Shown one piece after another: positions 54,414 through 62,006 of a stretch of DNA of 62,006 nucleotides (the stretch's first letter is position 1; each line of letters starts with the position of its first letter). The stretch is from Pseudoalteromonas piscicida (GTDB lineage: Bacteria; Pseudomonadota; Gammaproteobacteria; Enterobacterales; Alteromonadaceae): NCBI RefSeq assembly GCF_002744175.1, contig NZ_NKHF01000105.1, positions 1 through 62,006 of the forward strand. The letters run 5' to 3'. A model generated the notes under the pieces. It worked only from the letters and a program-made list of their open reading frames with translations, made no database searches and was not told the DNA's origin. Made by a program: the position numbers and the translations under genes.

Positions 54414-56807
54414 TTATGCAATGGGGTGTGGATACAAGTTAACCGCACGGCCAGCCAAGAGTTTATGCAATCTTGGGTTGTCAATGCGCTTGAATTGTTC
54501 ACCAAAATGAATAGGCTGCATATTAACGCCAACGGCTCGAGCCACTCTAAATGGACTTAATGCAACGTCGGAGGCAGTGACATCAACAATGGCAATATCA
54601 ACCCCCGCTTTGGTAATGCGCTGTCTTAGATCTGCGGCTCCCTCAAGTGTAGGATAAGACCAACATGATAGCGGTTTAGATTCAGATGCAGGCTGTCTCA
54701 TAAAATCAAAGGCGGATAAGTGCGCATTAGAGAAATAAAATGCGGCATGATCTTCTAACGTTCTGACCTGCTCTACGGTTTGAGGGGCTTTATGTCCACC
54801 CTGCATTAGGCTGCAAAGGTAGGGCATAACATGACCTTGCTCTAATAACGCTTTGGTGACAGCAACATTGATGTTGTCATGGGTGGCTAGTGAAACCGAT
54901 ACCGCAGGCGTGCTGACGCCATCGCCTAGACCAAGACAAACCACTGTTGGAATATGGATGCCGACGTCGAGAAGGTACAACTCCAGCGTGATGCCTTGCT
55001 GTGTTATTGACTCTACCATGAGCTTCAACTTGCCAGTTAGCAAGGAGTCGGCATTTAATCTAGTACAAGGGAGTTGGGCGTACCAGGTAAGCATCATTGC
55101 ATCTCTTTCAATGAGTTCGAAGCAGGCTCTGATCGCCGCATCTTCGTTATCTTTACCTGCCGCTAAGCCATTGGAAGAAACTTGACTGAATTGTTCTTCA
55201 TAAGGGCAAGTAAAATTAAAGTAGCTCACTAAAGCGGGGACCCAAGTAGCGCGACGTGTGCCAATCCAATTGCCTTCAACCCAATGAATTTTTTGTTTGT
55301 TTCGCCACTTGCTAAAGGGAAACCCAGGTGTTGCATACTGCTCGGGAGAATAGAGGACCAGATCTGCTGGGTTTACGTAGTCTCCTTGAAGTTGATTTAT
55401 CGTGGCATAACGACATTTACGAATATCGTATCTCGCAGCCGAATAACGTTCAAGCGCTTCACCTACCGCACTAATATGAGCAGAAAGCGAGTCTAACCCT
55501 TTACCTGAACCAACTTGGCCTTGTGTTCTCGGATCGAATTGACCACTTGTAAAACTACTTAGACTAGCAGATGCGGTGATAGGGAATTCAGGCAAGTGGG
55601 GTGCATGGCCCGTTAATTGTTTTATCACGCCAAACTCTGGGTCTATCCAACCTCGCATCATCTTTTTAAATTGTTCAACTGTCTGTAATTCAGAAATGGC
55701 CGGTAAGGTGTTATTGCTAGCAGAGATATCTTGTTCGCTAGGGCCAGTGCATACTGGGCATTCAGGCACTGGAATAATAGGGTGAAGCGAGCTTTCGCCA
55801 CTAACCAAATTGGTTGTTCTGATAGTATTTTGCAGCACAGATGACGTGTACTGTAACAAAATGGTTTGTATATCAGTTGCAGCCTGCATTGCGATGGATG
55901 CTGACATACTGCTTAAAATTGAATGGGCTCGAGCGCCGGAATGTGCTTTATTCGTGATCTCATCAATTTTGTGTGCAGTTTGCGGATTTATTGCGGTACC
56001 AAGCTTTCGCAGTCGTAAGCAGTTCCAGCACCCACCGCTTTGATTGGTAACATATGGACCTACCTGTCCTGTTAGTCCATCAATGGAGACGTAAAAAGTA
56101 GGTAGTGCAAGCTTAGCTAAATGCGTGGCGATGTTGGTATGCGCACTGAGCGAGTCCGAAGGCAGAGAAATAACAACCAGATCCCAGTTTTGAAGAATAA
56201 CGTCATCTAATGGGGAGTTCAGTTCGGCCGTTTGTGCACTTACTTCTGAGTGAATAAAGCGTTGCTTTAGGTGATCTGTGAAGGCATCAACCGTTGTAGT
56301 ATTACTTGGTAGGTGATTAACTGCATGATGATAATAGCCACTTTGGTTAGTACAATTGGCGTCATCGAGAATATGAATATACCCTACGCCTGCATTTAAC
56401 AGCTCTTCTAGCATCGGCATCGCCCAAGGCGTTAACCCTATACATAGAATACGGTTATTCTGTAGTGTTCGTGGGTCACGCTTTGCTTCATTTTGCCAGG
56501 CGTTAACAAAGCGATATTGTTCAGGCCAAGGAGCTGAGGTTGAGTCGATAACAACGCGTTCAATGAGGCCTTTTTGCTCCAATAACTGCAGCAGTTGTTC
56601 AATGCTTGCGCTAGAGTATTGCGTTATCTGTGATGCGATCTCATCAAGGTCAAAGTCACCATTTAGTAAAGGAATAATGTCGTCAACAAAAGCACTTATG
56701 TCTTTGCCATGGAGTTGAAAGTCTCCAAGATCAGAGCGTAACAATACTCCCTCATCGTTAGGTAAGATACTTGCGGCAGGTGATAGCCTTATTTTATCTT
56801 TATTCAT
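54414..56807 (-). CDS. Fused E1-like/YcaO cyclodehydratase for azoline RiPP synthesis
   Basis: A 797-residue TOMM-type cyclodehydratase that should turn Cys (or Ser/Thr) of a precursor peptide into thiazoline (oxazoline), using ATP. Residues 1-90 look like a winged-helix leader-binding (RRE) domain. Residues about 95-355 form the E1/ThiF-like partner with two CxxC pairs (260/263 and 350/353) fitting its structural zinc. The YcaO domain covers about 405-797, with the ATP/Mg motifs SAVGEALER (447-455) and AAIRACFELIERDA (557-570). The C-terminus is YPHPIA, a PxPxA version of the PxPxP end of azoline-forming YcaOs. ATG 56807 has GAGG 6 bases upstream. The precursor candidate ends 52 bases before it, and the reductase starts 10 bases after it. 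Confidence 0.88.
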   Translation of the reverse strand: MNKDKIRLSPAASILPNDEGVLLRSDLGDFQLHGKDISAFVDDIIPLLNGDFDLDEIASQITQYSSASIEQLLQLLEQKGLIERVVIDSTSAPWPEQYRFVNAWQNEAKRDPRTLQNNRILCIGLTPWAMPMLEELLNAGVGYIHILDDANCTNQSGYYHHAVNHLPSNTTTVDAFTDHLKQRFIHSEVSAQTAELNSPLDDVILQNWDLVVISLPSDSLSAHTNIATHLAKLALPTFYVSIDGLTGQVGPYVTNQSGGCWNCLRLRKLGTAINPQTAHKIDEITNKAHSGARAHSILSSMSASIAMQAATDIQTILLQYTSSVLQNTIRTTNLVSGESSLHPIIPVPECPVCTGPSEQDISASNNTLPAISELQTVEQFKKMMRGWIDPEFGVIKQLTGHAPHLPEFPITASASLSSFTSGQFDPRTQGQVGSGKGLDSLSAHISAVGEALERYSAARYDIRKCRYATINQLQGDYVNPADLVLYSPEQYATPGFPFSKWRNKQKIHWVEGNWIGTRRATWVPALVSYFNFTCPYEEQFSQVSSNGLAAGKDNEDAAIRACFELIERDAMMLTWYAQLPCTRLNADSLLTGKLKLMVESITQQGITLELYLLDVGIHIPTVVCLGLGDGVSTPAVSVSLATHDNINVAVTKALLEQGHVMPYLCSLMQGGHKAPQTVEQVRTLEDHAAFYFSNAHLSAFDFMRQPASESKPLSCWSYPTLEGAADLRQRITKAGVDIAIVDVTASDVALSPFRVARAVGVNMQPIHFGEQFKRIDNPRLHKLLAGRAVNLYPHPIA

Positions 56808-56859
56808 ATGCATCCTCTGTAAGTTATGGAAGCCCCGATAAAGAGGCTTCACTATGTCT

Positions 56860-57486
56860 TTATCCTTGAACTGCACTTAACATACAGCAATAGATTGGAC
56901 TGGGGGTACAGGTGTAACATTGGTATGTTGGGTTACTTCCGGCACATAATTGAGCACCTTGAAAGTGATTAACGGAGGGCTGACACAACACACACTGTGT
57001 TGATTGGCAAGGAACACACTGCGGCTGACATAAAACACATTGTGTTGGCTGACAAGTAACGCACTGCGGCTGACATAAAACACACTGTGTTGGTTGGCAG
57101 GTAACGCATTGCGCTGGCTGACAGGTTGCACAGAACGAAACGATGCACGGAACACATTGTAGGCTTTGTGCACATTGAACACTAGCGCCGCCTGAAGGTT
57201 GGCATTGTATACATTGCAATGATGCAGATTCTGGCGTAGCGGTAGGCTGACAGTGAAGGCAGCAGTTACAGAAGTTGACAACACAAGGGAGGCAGTTTGT
57301 ACAAGGCGAACATGGAGTACAAGGTGTGCATGGTGTACATAAATAGCAAGGGCTGCAAGTAACGGTACAAGCGTCGCATTTACGTACTCCCTCTGCTTGT
57401 TGCTCTGAATATTGCTTTTCTAATTCTTTAACTTTTGAACTTAGCTCGGTGAGCTGAACCTGAAGATCTTTAACGTCATTACTCAT
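56860..57486 (-). CDS. Cysteine-rich RiPP precursor candidate with CxxC tandem repeats
   Basis: A 208-residue protein from ATG 57486, with AAGGA 8 bases upstream. Residues 1-36 form a Cys-free amphipathic helix (DLQVQLTELSSKVKELEKQY), suiting a leader. From residue 37 to about 201 there are some 39 cysteines. First come TPC/SPC triplets (period 3), then CxxC pairs, then 15-residue repeats of the form QPTQCVLCQPQCVTC. A short tail follows (MLSAVQG). It has no signal peptide or export helix. Lying directly before a YcaO cyclodehydratase, it is the obvious substrate. Metal-binding or keratin-like structural protein are alternatives, but the gene context favours a modified peptide. I recognise no named family. 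Confidence 0.72.
   Translation of the reverse strand: MSNDVKDLQVQLTELSSKVKELEKQYSEQQAEGVRKCDACTVTCSPCYLCTPCTPCTPCSPCTNCLPCVVNFCNCCLHCQPTATPESASLQCIQCQPSGGASVQCAQSLQCVPCIVSFCATCQPAQCVTCQPTQCVLCQPQCVTCQPTQCVLCQPQCVPCQSTQCVLCQPSVNHFQGAQLCAGSNPTYQCYTCTPSPIYCCMLSAVQG
56979..57120. repeat. 45-bp tandem repeat inside the Cys-rich gene
   Basis: Two nearly identical 45-base units lie at 57001-57045 and 57046-57090, with partial copies on both sides. Each encodes a 15-residue, 4-Cys unit. Differences are few and largely at third codon positions, showing recent duplication within the gene. A 9-base period (TxC triplets) is seen at about 57300-57340. Confidence 0.85.
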
Positions 57487-57650
57487 TTTCAAATCCTTTA
57501 TGACCAAAGTCATGGCTTTAGATTGATATTTGGTGCCGGGCGATAGACACCGCTAAATTCGCCATGGCAAATAACAACAAGGTTGAGACCTGACTAACTA
57601 CACTGTAGATATCAACTTATATTTTGAACCTAAGCGAAATCCTAGTATCG

Positions 57651-58661
57651 CTATCCCACCTTAAACAGGGTGTTTGCAGTAATGTGGGGAAACCGTAGTT
57701 TGCTGTTTTTGGTGTTGTTAAACTGTAGCGAAATATTCTGTGTGTATTGCAGTTGCAACGCGCCATTGGATAACCTTTCAATCCAATAAGTGGTAGAAAA
57801 GTTTGGAACGTCTACATGGTTTTTACAAAATGGGATACTTGAAACTAATCCATCATTGTCACTGTTAACGGTCAAAATATCCGTTTTAGTGATAGGGTTA
57901 TATGCTTGATTAACTGCCAATTGTTGTTCTAACACGATGTTCGGATTGATATTTGGATTACTCGGTGAGTTTTCACCATACAAACCTGCAATAGCAGTAG
58001 TAGCCTTAGTTTCTGGCTGTGGCAGCGTGTTAGCAATGGGAATTTCTGGACTGCCATCGACAAAGTGATGATTTCCAAGTGCTAAAATTGAGTTACCGTG
58101 TGGAATTGAAACCTGCTTAACGATGGCATGCTCTGGGTTTTGTATCGGCACGTTTGCTCCACCTGAAGGCGCGGGGATATAAGGAGGGCGGTTGTACTTA
58201 CCTGAACCTTGATTGGTGGTGGCTAAATTGAGCCAAGTGCCATTTTCAGCATGCACCAGTTGGTCTTTTTTGTCACCGTCGGCAAAAAATACACGTTGTT
58301 CATAAAAGATCGTATAACTATTTTGTTGATAATCTCCTCCTCGGTTAACGACTTTTCCTTGCGTGGCGCTAAAGGTTATCACCTCGTAATAGGGGAAGTT
58401 AAATAATATAACCCCTTCTGGGGCGGTTTCTTGTGGCAGCGGCATGACGTTAAATCCCGCAAAGCGAGCGCTTGCCCAAGTGCCTATCAAATCCGCCAAT
58501 GGTCCGAGGGCGGAGAGGGTTTCCGGCTCGCTATTTCCTCCCCCTGTTGCGAGTAGAGGTATATTGTAATCTGGGACAAATCCTTGCTTGTTAGGTTGCA
58601 GCGCGGCTTGTAGATGATCTGCTGTGGCTTTTGCTTGCTGATTGGTGACGGTATTAAACAT
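57651..58661 (-). CDS. Protein of uncertain function heading the RiPP-like operon (heme-binding beta-barrel-like?)
   Basis: A 336-residue cytoplasmic protein, the first gene of the cluster. AGGGAG lies 7 bases before ATG 58661. The segment LGPLADLIGTWASARFAGFN (about residues 51-70) recalls the start of FABP/nitrobindin-like heme-binding barrels. HAIVKQVSIPHGNSILALG (near 179-197) also suits a beta-barrel. I see no classical catalytic motif and the heme assignment is weak. Its Pro-, Asn- and Gln-rich middle is unusual. It could handle the peptide, deliver a cofactor, or be the self-protection protein. A 164-base gap separates it from the precursor gene, which may have its own promoter. Confidence 0.5.
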   Translation of the reverse strand: MFNTVTNQQAKATADHLQAALQPNKQGFVPDYNIPLLATGGGNSEPETLSALGPLADLIGTWASARFAGFNVMPLPQETAPEGVILFNFPYYEVITFSATQGKVVNRGGDYQQNSYTIFYEQRVFFADGDKKDQLVHAENGTWLNLATTNQGSGKYNRPPYIPAPSGGANVPIQNPEHAIVKQVSIPHGNSILALGNHHFVDGSPEIPIANTLPQPETKATTAIAGLYGENSPSNPNINPNIVLEQQLAVNQAYNPITKTDILTVNSDNDGLVSSIPFCKNHVDVPNFSTTYWIERLSNGALQLQYTQNISLQFNNTKNSKLRFPHITANTLFKVG

Positions 58662-58940
58662 AAAAAACTCCCTTTACAAAAGGTTTGTTAATAAAGTGTT
58701 TTCAGTGTTTAATTTAAGTACGGTTTTGTGCGTTAGTCGATTACGTCACATTACATTGAACGCGGTGATTAATGTATGAATACTTAGGCGTTTGAATTGG
58801 CAGGATTCTATGAGCTCAAGTAAGCCTTGTGTTAGTACAATTATAGTAATACGCTTACGCCGTCATGAGAGATTTCAAAACGCGCAATGCAAAACGCTCC
58901 CTTGAGGGAGCGTTTTTAACAAGGCAGAGTTTGTGACGTT
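58662..58940. other. Intergenic region with the asnS terminator
   Basis: Between asnS and the RiPP-like operon, both on the minus strand. The right part has a terminator hairpin at 58891-58916 (an 11-bp AAAACGCTCCC stem with TTGA loop and T-runs on both strands). The left part should hold the operon promoter, but no site is clear enough to mark. Confidence 0.6.
58891..58916 (-). terminator. Bidirectional terminator after asnS
   Basis: AACGCTCCC-TTGA-GGGAGCGTT with A-run before and T-run after; 25 bases beyond the asnS stop. Confidence 0.85.
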
Positions 58941-60338
58941 TTAGTACGTCGCACTGCCTTTTGTACGTGGGAATGCGATAACGTCACGGACATTACCCAT
59001 ACCTGTTACGTATGCAACTAAACGCTCGAAACCAAGCCCGAAACCTGAGTGTGGTACAGTACCATATTTACGTAAGTCTCTGTACCAGCTATAGTCTTCT
59101 TTGTTTAGGCCCATTTCTTCAAGGCGAGCATCAAGCACATCTAAGCGCTCTTCACGTTGTGAACCACCGATGATTTCACCAATGCCTGGTGCAACTACAT
59201 CCATCGCAGCAACGGTTTTACCGTCCTCGTTTTGACGCATATAGAATGCTTTAATATCGCGAGGGTAGTTTTTAATAACTACAGGTGCGTTAAAGTGTAC
59301 TTCAGCAAGATAACGTTCGTGCTCTGACTGTAAATCTACACCCCACTCAACAGGATATTCAAACTTCTTATCACATGCTTTAAGGATCTCGATAGCATCG
59401 GTGTAATCAACCTGAGCGAAGTCTTTATCAATAAAAGATTCTAAACGTGTAATCGCATCTTTTTCGATACGTTGAGCAAAAAACTCCATATCGTCACGGC
59501 GTTCGTCAAGAACAGCTTTAAACACGTATTTCAACATGTCTTCCGCCAGAGCTGCGATATCATTAAGATCCGCAAATGCAACTTCTGGTTCTACCATCCA
59601 AAACTCGGCCAAGTGACGAGAAGTGTTTGAGTTCTCAGCACGGAATGTTGGGCCAAATGTATAGATTTTAGAAAGGGCGCTGGCGTACGTTTCACCGTTA
59701 AGCTGACCAGATACTGTTAAGAATGCTTCTTTACCGAAGAAGTCTTCTGAATAGTCTACATCGCCTTTGTCTGTGCGTGGTAGGTTGTTCATATCAAGTG
59801 TAGATACACGGAACATCTCGCCTGCACCTTCACAGTCACTAGCCGTAATAATAGGTGTGCTGATCCACTGATAACCACGCTCATGATAAAAGCGGTGAAT
59901 AGCTTGCGCAAGACAGTTACGTACGCGAGTCACTGCGCCCATAACGTTTGTGCGCGGGCGAAGATGGGCATGTTCACGTAAGTATTCAATGCTATGGCGT
60001 TTAGCAGCCATAGGGTAAGAGTCTGGATTTTCAACCCAGCCTAATACTTCAACACTGTTAGCTTGGATCTCAAAAGATTGGCCTTGACCTTGAGATTGTA
60101 CAAGCACACCAGTCACCGCTACTGAACACCCAGCAGTAAGACGAGTCACTTCGTCATAATTATTCAGCGAATTAGGGACTACGGCTTGAATAGGGTCAAA
60201 ACAAGAACCGTCATGAACGGCTAGAAATGAAATACCTGCTTTTGAATCACGTCGTGTACGGATCCAGCCTTTTACTGTAACTTGGCTATCAACCGCAACG
60301 GTGCCTGCTAGTAGCTCCGTTATCGCTGTGTGGCTCAT
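58941..60338 (-). CDS. asnS: Asparaginyl-tRNA synthetase
   Basis: A 465-residue class IIb synthetase that charges tRNA-Asn. The N-terminal OB anticodon-binding domain covers about residues 15-105 (VTVKGWIRTRRDSKAGISF). Class II motif 2 is FRAENSNTSRHLAEFWMVEP near 235-254 and motif 3 is GFGLGFERLVAYVTG near 438-452. The length suits AsnRS, and the sequence pattern (HLAEFWMVEPE) separates it from AspRS. GGAG lies 8 bases before ATG. Monocistronic. Confidence 0.97.
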   Translation of the reverse strand: MSHTAITELLAGTVAVDSQVTVKGWIRTRRDSKAGISFLAVHDGSCFDPIQAVVPNSLNNYDEVTRLTAGCSVAVTGVLVQSQGQGQSFEIQANSVEVLGWVENPDSYPMAAKRHSIEYLREHAHLRPRTNVMGAVTRVRNCLAQAIHRFYHERGYQWISTPIITASDCEGAGEMFRVSTLDMNNLPRTDKGDVDYSEDFFGKEAFLTVSGQLNGETYASALSKIYTFGPTFRAENSNTSRHLAEFWMVEPEVAFADLNDIAALAEDMLKYVFKAVLDERRDDMEFFAQRIEKDAITRLESFIDKDFAQVDYTDAIEILKACDKKFEYPVEWGVDLQSEHERYLAEVHFNAPVVIKNYPRDIKAFYMRQNEDGKTVAAMDVVAPGIGEIIGGSQREERLDVLDARLEEMGLNKEDYSWYRDLRKYGTVPHSGFGLGFERLVAYVTGMGNVRDVIAFPRTKGSATY

Positions 60339-60565
60339 CTTTACTCCAAATGATTTATTTTTTATTTGTAAATTAAAAGACAGAGTGTCTTATCGTCATG
60401 TAAGCCGTATCTTACCTGCGATGAACAAATAAAAAAACACTGAAATGCAAAAAACTCCCCCTAATTAGAACACTAAAACCATGAAAAAATGGCGGCGTTG
60501 TGGCATTATGAATATTCGATGATAAAAATTACTTAAATAATACTAACAGTGACGTTCAAAATTCG

Positions 60566-61000
60566 ATGAAACAAGTTTTTATTTTGAGGGGGCTACCAGG
60601 CTCTGGTAAATCGCATTACGCGCAAACGCTAGCCGATGATTTGGTCGCTGGTGATGAAACACAGTATTTTATTTGCTCAACCGATGACTTTTTTACCAAC
60701 GAAAACGGTGAGTACCATTTTGAAAAGCAACGCCTATCTGAATACCACAACTTAAACCTAGCGCGCTTTATTAATGCCTTAGCGGAAGGGATCCCACTCG
60801 TCGTTGTCGATAACACGAATATTAAAAAGTGGGAGTTTGTTGCCTATGTTTCAGCTGCGACGGCAATGGGCTATCAAGTAAAAGAGGTGATTGTTGGTGA
60901 GATTAGAGACAAGTCATTACAGCACCTTTACGCTAAGCGTAATGGTCATGGAATTGGCTTGAAAACGATTTCTAAAATGGCACACCTCTTCGAATGGTGA
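60566..61000 (+). CDS. P-loop AAA/polynucleotide-kinase-like ATPase
   Basis: A 144-residue single-domain NTPase. Walker A is GLPGSGKSHYAQ (residues 9-20); STDDFF near 43 and VVVDNTNIKKWEF near 79 match the kinase group related to NEDD4-binding protein 2 and T4 polynucleotide kinase. YAKRNGHGI near 122 may be the lid. It should phosphorylate a small or nucleic-acid substrate; the target is unknown. The ribosome site is weak. Divergent from asnS. Confidence 0.75.
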   Translation: MKQVFILRGLPGSGKSHYAQTLADDLVAGDETQYFICSTDDFFTNENGEYHFEKQRLSEYHNLNLARFINALAEGIPLVVVDNTNIKKWEFVAYVSAATAMGYQVKEVIVGEIRDKSLQHLYAKRNGHGIGLKTISKMAHLFEW

Positions 61001-61244
61001 TTAAGCATAGGGTAGAGTAATGCTAACAAGGCTCGTGCATGTTAAACAGGGTAGTAGCTCATATCCGACTTCACAGTTAAAAAGCGCGGGTTTAGACTTG
61101 TCTTCGAGCGAACTGGAGACGGTCGTCAATGTTAGCTTCATTCTACATCGCGGCTGTTTAGTCAACTCATTCCTGCCCCAAAACAAGCTAGAAAATTTTG
61201 CTTAAAGGGCTAACAACACCGTTTGCGCCTTGCTGTAAAACATG
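61001..61244. other. Non-coding stretch before the IS91 remnant
   Basis: Short overlapping frames on both strands look random. No RNA, repeat or gene could be supported. With 61500-61868 it makes up a gene-poor, probably decayed area. Confidence 0.4.
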
Positions 61245-61499
61245 AGTATAGATACATTGTCTAAAGGATTTATGCGTATTCGGCATTACAGTTTTTTAGC
61301 CAATGCGTATCACAAGCGAAAGTTAGCGCTGATAAGGGCGCAGGCATCATGCACATGCAGAGCAAAGAGGCCAAAGACAGAAGAAAACGTGACATTGATA
61401 CCGCATTGGCCTTGTCAGCATTATAAGGTAGGTATCTTGCGGCTAATTGGCGTATTCAAGTTAGATGCAACAACGACCAAAGTAAAGCGAACGAGTTAG
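61245..61499 (+). pseudogene. Remnant of an IS91-family transposase (C-terminal end)
   Basis: The short frame reads TLSKGFMRIRHYSFLANAYH, then RKLALIRAQ, then VGILRLIGVF. This is the pattern of IS91-type transposases just after the catalytic region (PKGFxRIRHYGFLAN) and around the C-terminal zinc ribbon. The ribbon's first Cys is present in WPC, but the second is lost (HYK where a CxxC partner would be). Nothing upstream encodes the HUH or Tyr part, so only a decayed tail remains. It shows past mobile-element activity next to asnS and a putative defence gene. Confidence 0.75.
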
Positions 61500-61868
61500 C
61501 AGCTAGATAACTGCTTAAAATCAATTCGTTAACCTGCTTAATTACTCAGGCTAGCGGCCTCTGTATACGTAAAAAATATAATTGCTTATTAAGGCAAATT
61601 TAGGTGTAATGAATACATAACAAGCGCTGAGCAATGCAGTGAAAGCTTCATTAATAATAGATTAGCTGTTCAAACCAAATGATTTGGCTAATGTCTCTAA
61701 AAAGCAAATTCCCATAGCATAAATAACACCAACTCTGACACGTCGAGCGGGTAGCTGCTCAGTCCAACAAGCGATTATGCAACACAAACTGCGTGTCGCA
61801 TAAATACTAAAATGTTAGCTGTCCATTGAGCGAAACAATATTACATACTTGAATTTATAGGATTTTAG
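61500..61868. other. 369-bp AT-rich gap with one inverted repeat
   Basis: No gene seen. An inverted repeat at 61775-61803 (TTATGC-A-ACAC / GTGT-C-GCATAA, one mismatch) lies 66 bases before the last gene and could be an operator or a leader hairpin. The rest has no feature I can support. Confidence 0.4.
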
Positions 61869-62006
61869 GTGAACGAAAGAATAACAGAACGACTAGTAAC
61901 TGATGAGTTAAGAGAGTTAGGTTACTACAATAGTTCCGACATTTCGGTGGAAGAACAAAAAAGTGTAATTATTGAAGTTCAAAAACTTTTAAAAGGCGCT
62001 GTAACT
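61869..62006 (+). CDS. Start of a putative restriction-modification (N6-methylase-like) gene, cut by right edge
   Basis: A GTG at 61869, with AGGA 6 bases upstream, opens a frame that stays open to the window end (46 codons). The N-terminus reads MNERITERLVTDELRELGYY, then ISVEEQKS, then VQKLLKGA. This is the pattern I recall from the N-terminal part of N-6 DNA methylases/type I-like restriction proteins (GYY, VEEQKS, KLLK). Only the first domain edge is visible, so the call is tentative. Confidence 0.45.
   Translation, partial: MNERITERLVTDELRELGYYNSSDISVEEQKSVIIEVQKLLKGAVT

Noticed and set aside
54853..55496. Open frames on the plus strand inside the YcaO gene
   Set aside because: Shadows of the well-supported minus-strand cyclodehydratase; no start signals.
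56877..57284. Alternative minus-strand frame of 135 residues inside the Cys-rich gene
   Set aside because: It arises from the same repeats in another frame; the Cys-rich frame has the ribosome site, leader helix and context.
56860..57486. Metallothionein or keratin-like structural protein as the main call for the Cys-rich gene
   Set aside because: Kept only as an alternative: the leader-like N-terminus and tight linkage to a YcaO cyclodehydratase favour a modified precursor.
61020..61205. 61-residue frames on both strands after the kinase gene
   Set aside because: Overlapping frames on both strands, no ribosome site and no family likeness.
61610..61850. TAACAAGCGC and CAACAAGCGA words that look like integron attC arms
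   Set aside because: No matching GTTRRRY core at the other end (nearest is GTTAGCT), no integrase and no cassette-like frames.
1..62006. CRISPR array or intact prophage
   Set aside because: No regularly spaced identical repeats; phage-like genes are all explained by the T6SS.

Overview
The window looks like chromosomal DNA of a marine gammaproteobacterium of the Alteromonadales, most likely Pseudoalteromonas or a close relative. This rests on moderate-to-low GC, the protein flavour of the housekeeping genes (fklB, asnS, trhO, cvfB, Sua5-type tsaC) and the T6SS gene set. The genus is an inference, not a database result.

Layout. (1) 1-30.7 kb is a type VI secretion system (T6SS) locus. A vgrG runs off the left edge on the minus strand. 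It faces away from a plus-strand operon tssJ-K-L-M, tagF, tssA-B-C, hcp, tssE-F-G-H and a second vgrG. After this comes a VgrG-linked cargo module: a DUF6484-like protein, a TIGR02270-like protein, a DUF2169 adaptor split by a frameshift, a thiolase-like protein, a DUF4150 PAAR-like tip, a 1031-residue putative membrane-active effector and a membrane protein likely to give immunity. The last two genes are visibly AT-richer than the rest. (2) 30.7-35.3 kb holds a 2',3'-cyclic-nucleotidase/5'-nucleotidase lipoprotein and a secreted protein with three C-terminal OB-like repeats. (3) 35.6-39.8 kb is an RND efflux pair. (4) 39.9-47 kb is ordinary chromosome: patatin-like lipase, cvfB, a DEAD-box helicase, trhO, an aldehyde dehydrogenase and a Sua5/YrdC protein. 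(5) 47.2-51.3 kb is a second RND efflux pair. (6) 51.5-53.3 kb has two small membrane proteins, tRNA-Ser(UGA) and fklB.

(7) 53.4-58.7 kb is the most unusual part: a compact minus-strand operon that looks like a RiPP (thiazole/oxazole-modified peptide) pathway. It encodes a 336-residue partner protein, a 208-residue precursor candidate with a short helical leader and about 39 cysteines in CxxC-type repeats, a fused E1-like/YcaO cyclodehydratase, and a homologue of the thiazolinyl imide reductases of siderophore synthesis (Irp3/PchG). No flavin azoline dehydrogenase, protease or exporter lies beside it. The simplest reading is that Cys side chains are cyclised to thiazolines, some of which may then be reduced by NADPH rather than oxidised. 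No such ribosomal system is known to me.

(8) 58.9-62 kb has asnS, a small P-loop kinase, a decayed IS91-type transposase end, and the first 46 codons of a gene that resembles restriction-modification methylases, perhaps the start of a defence region.
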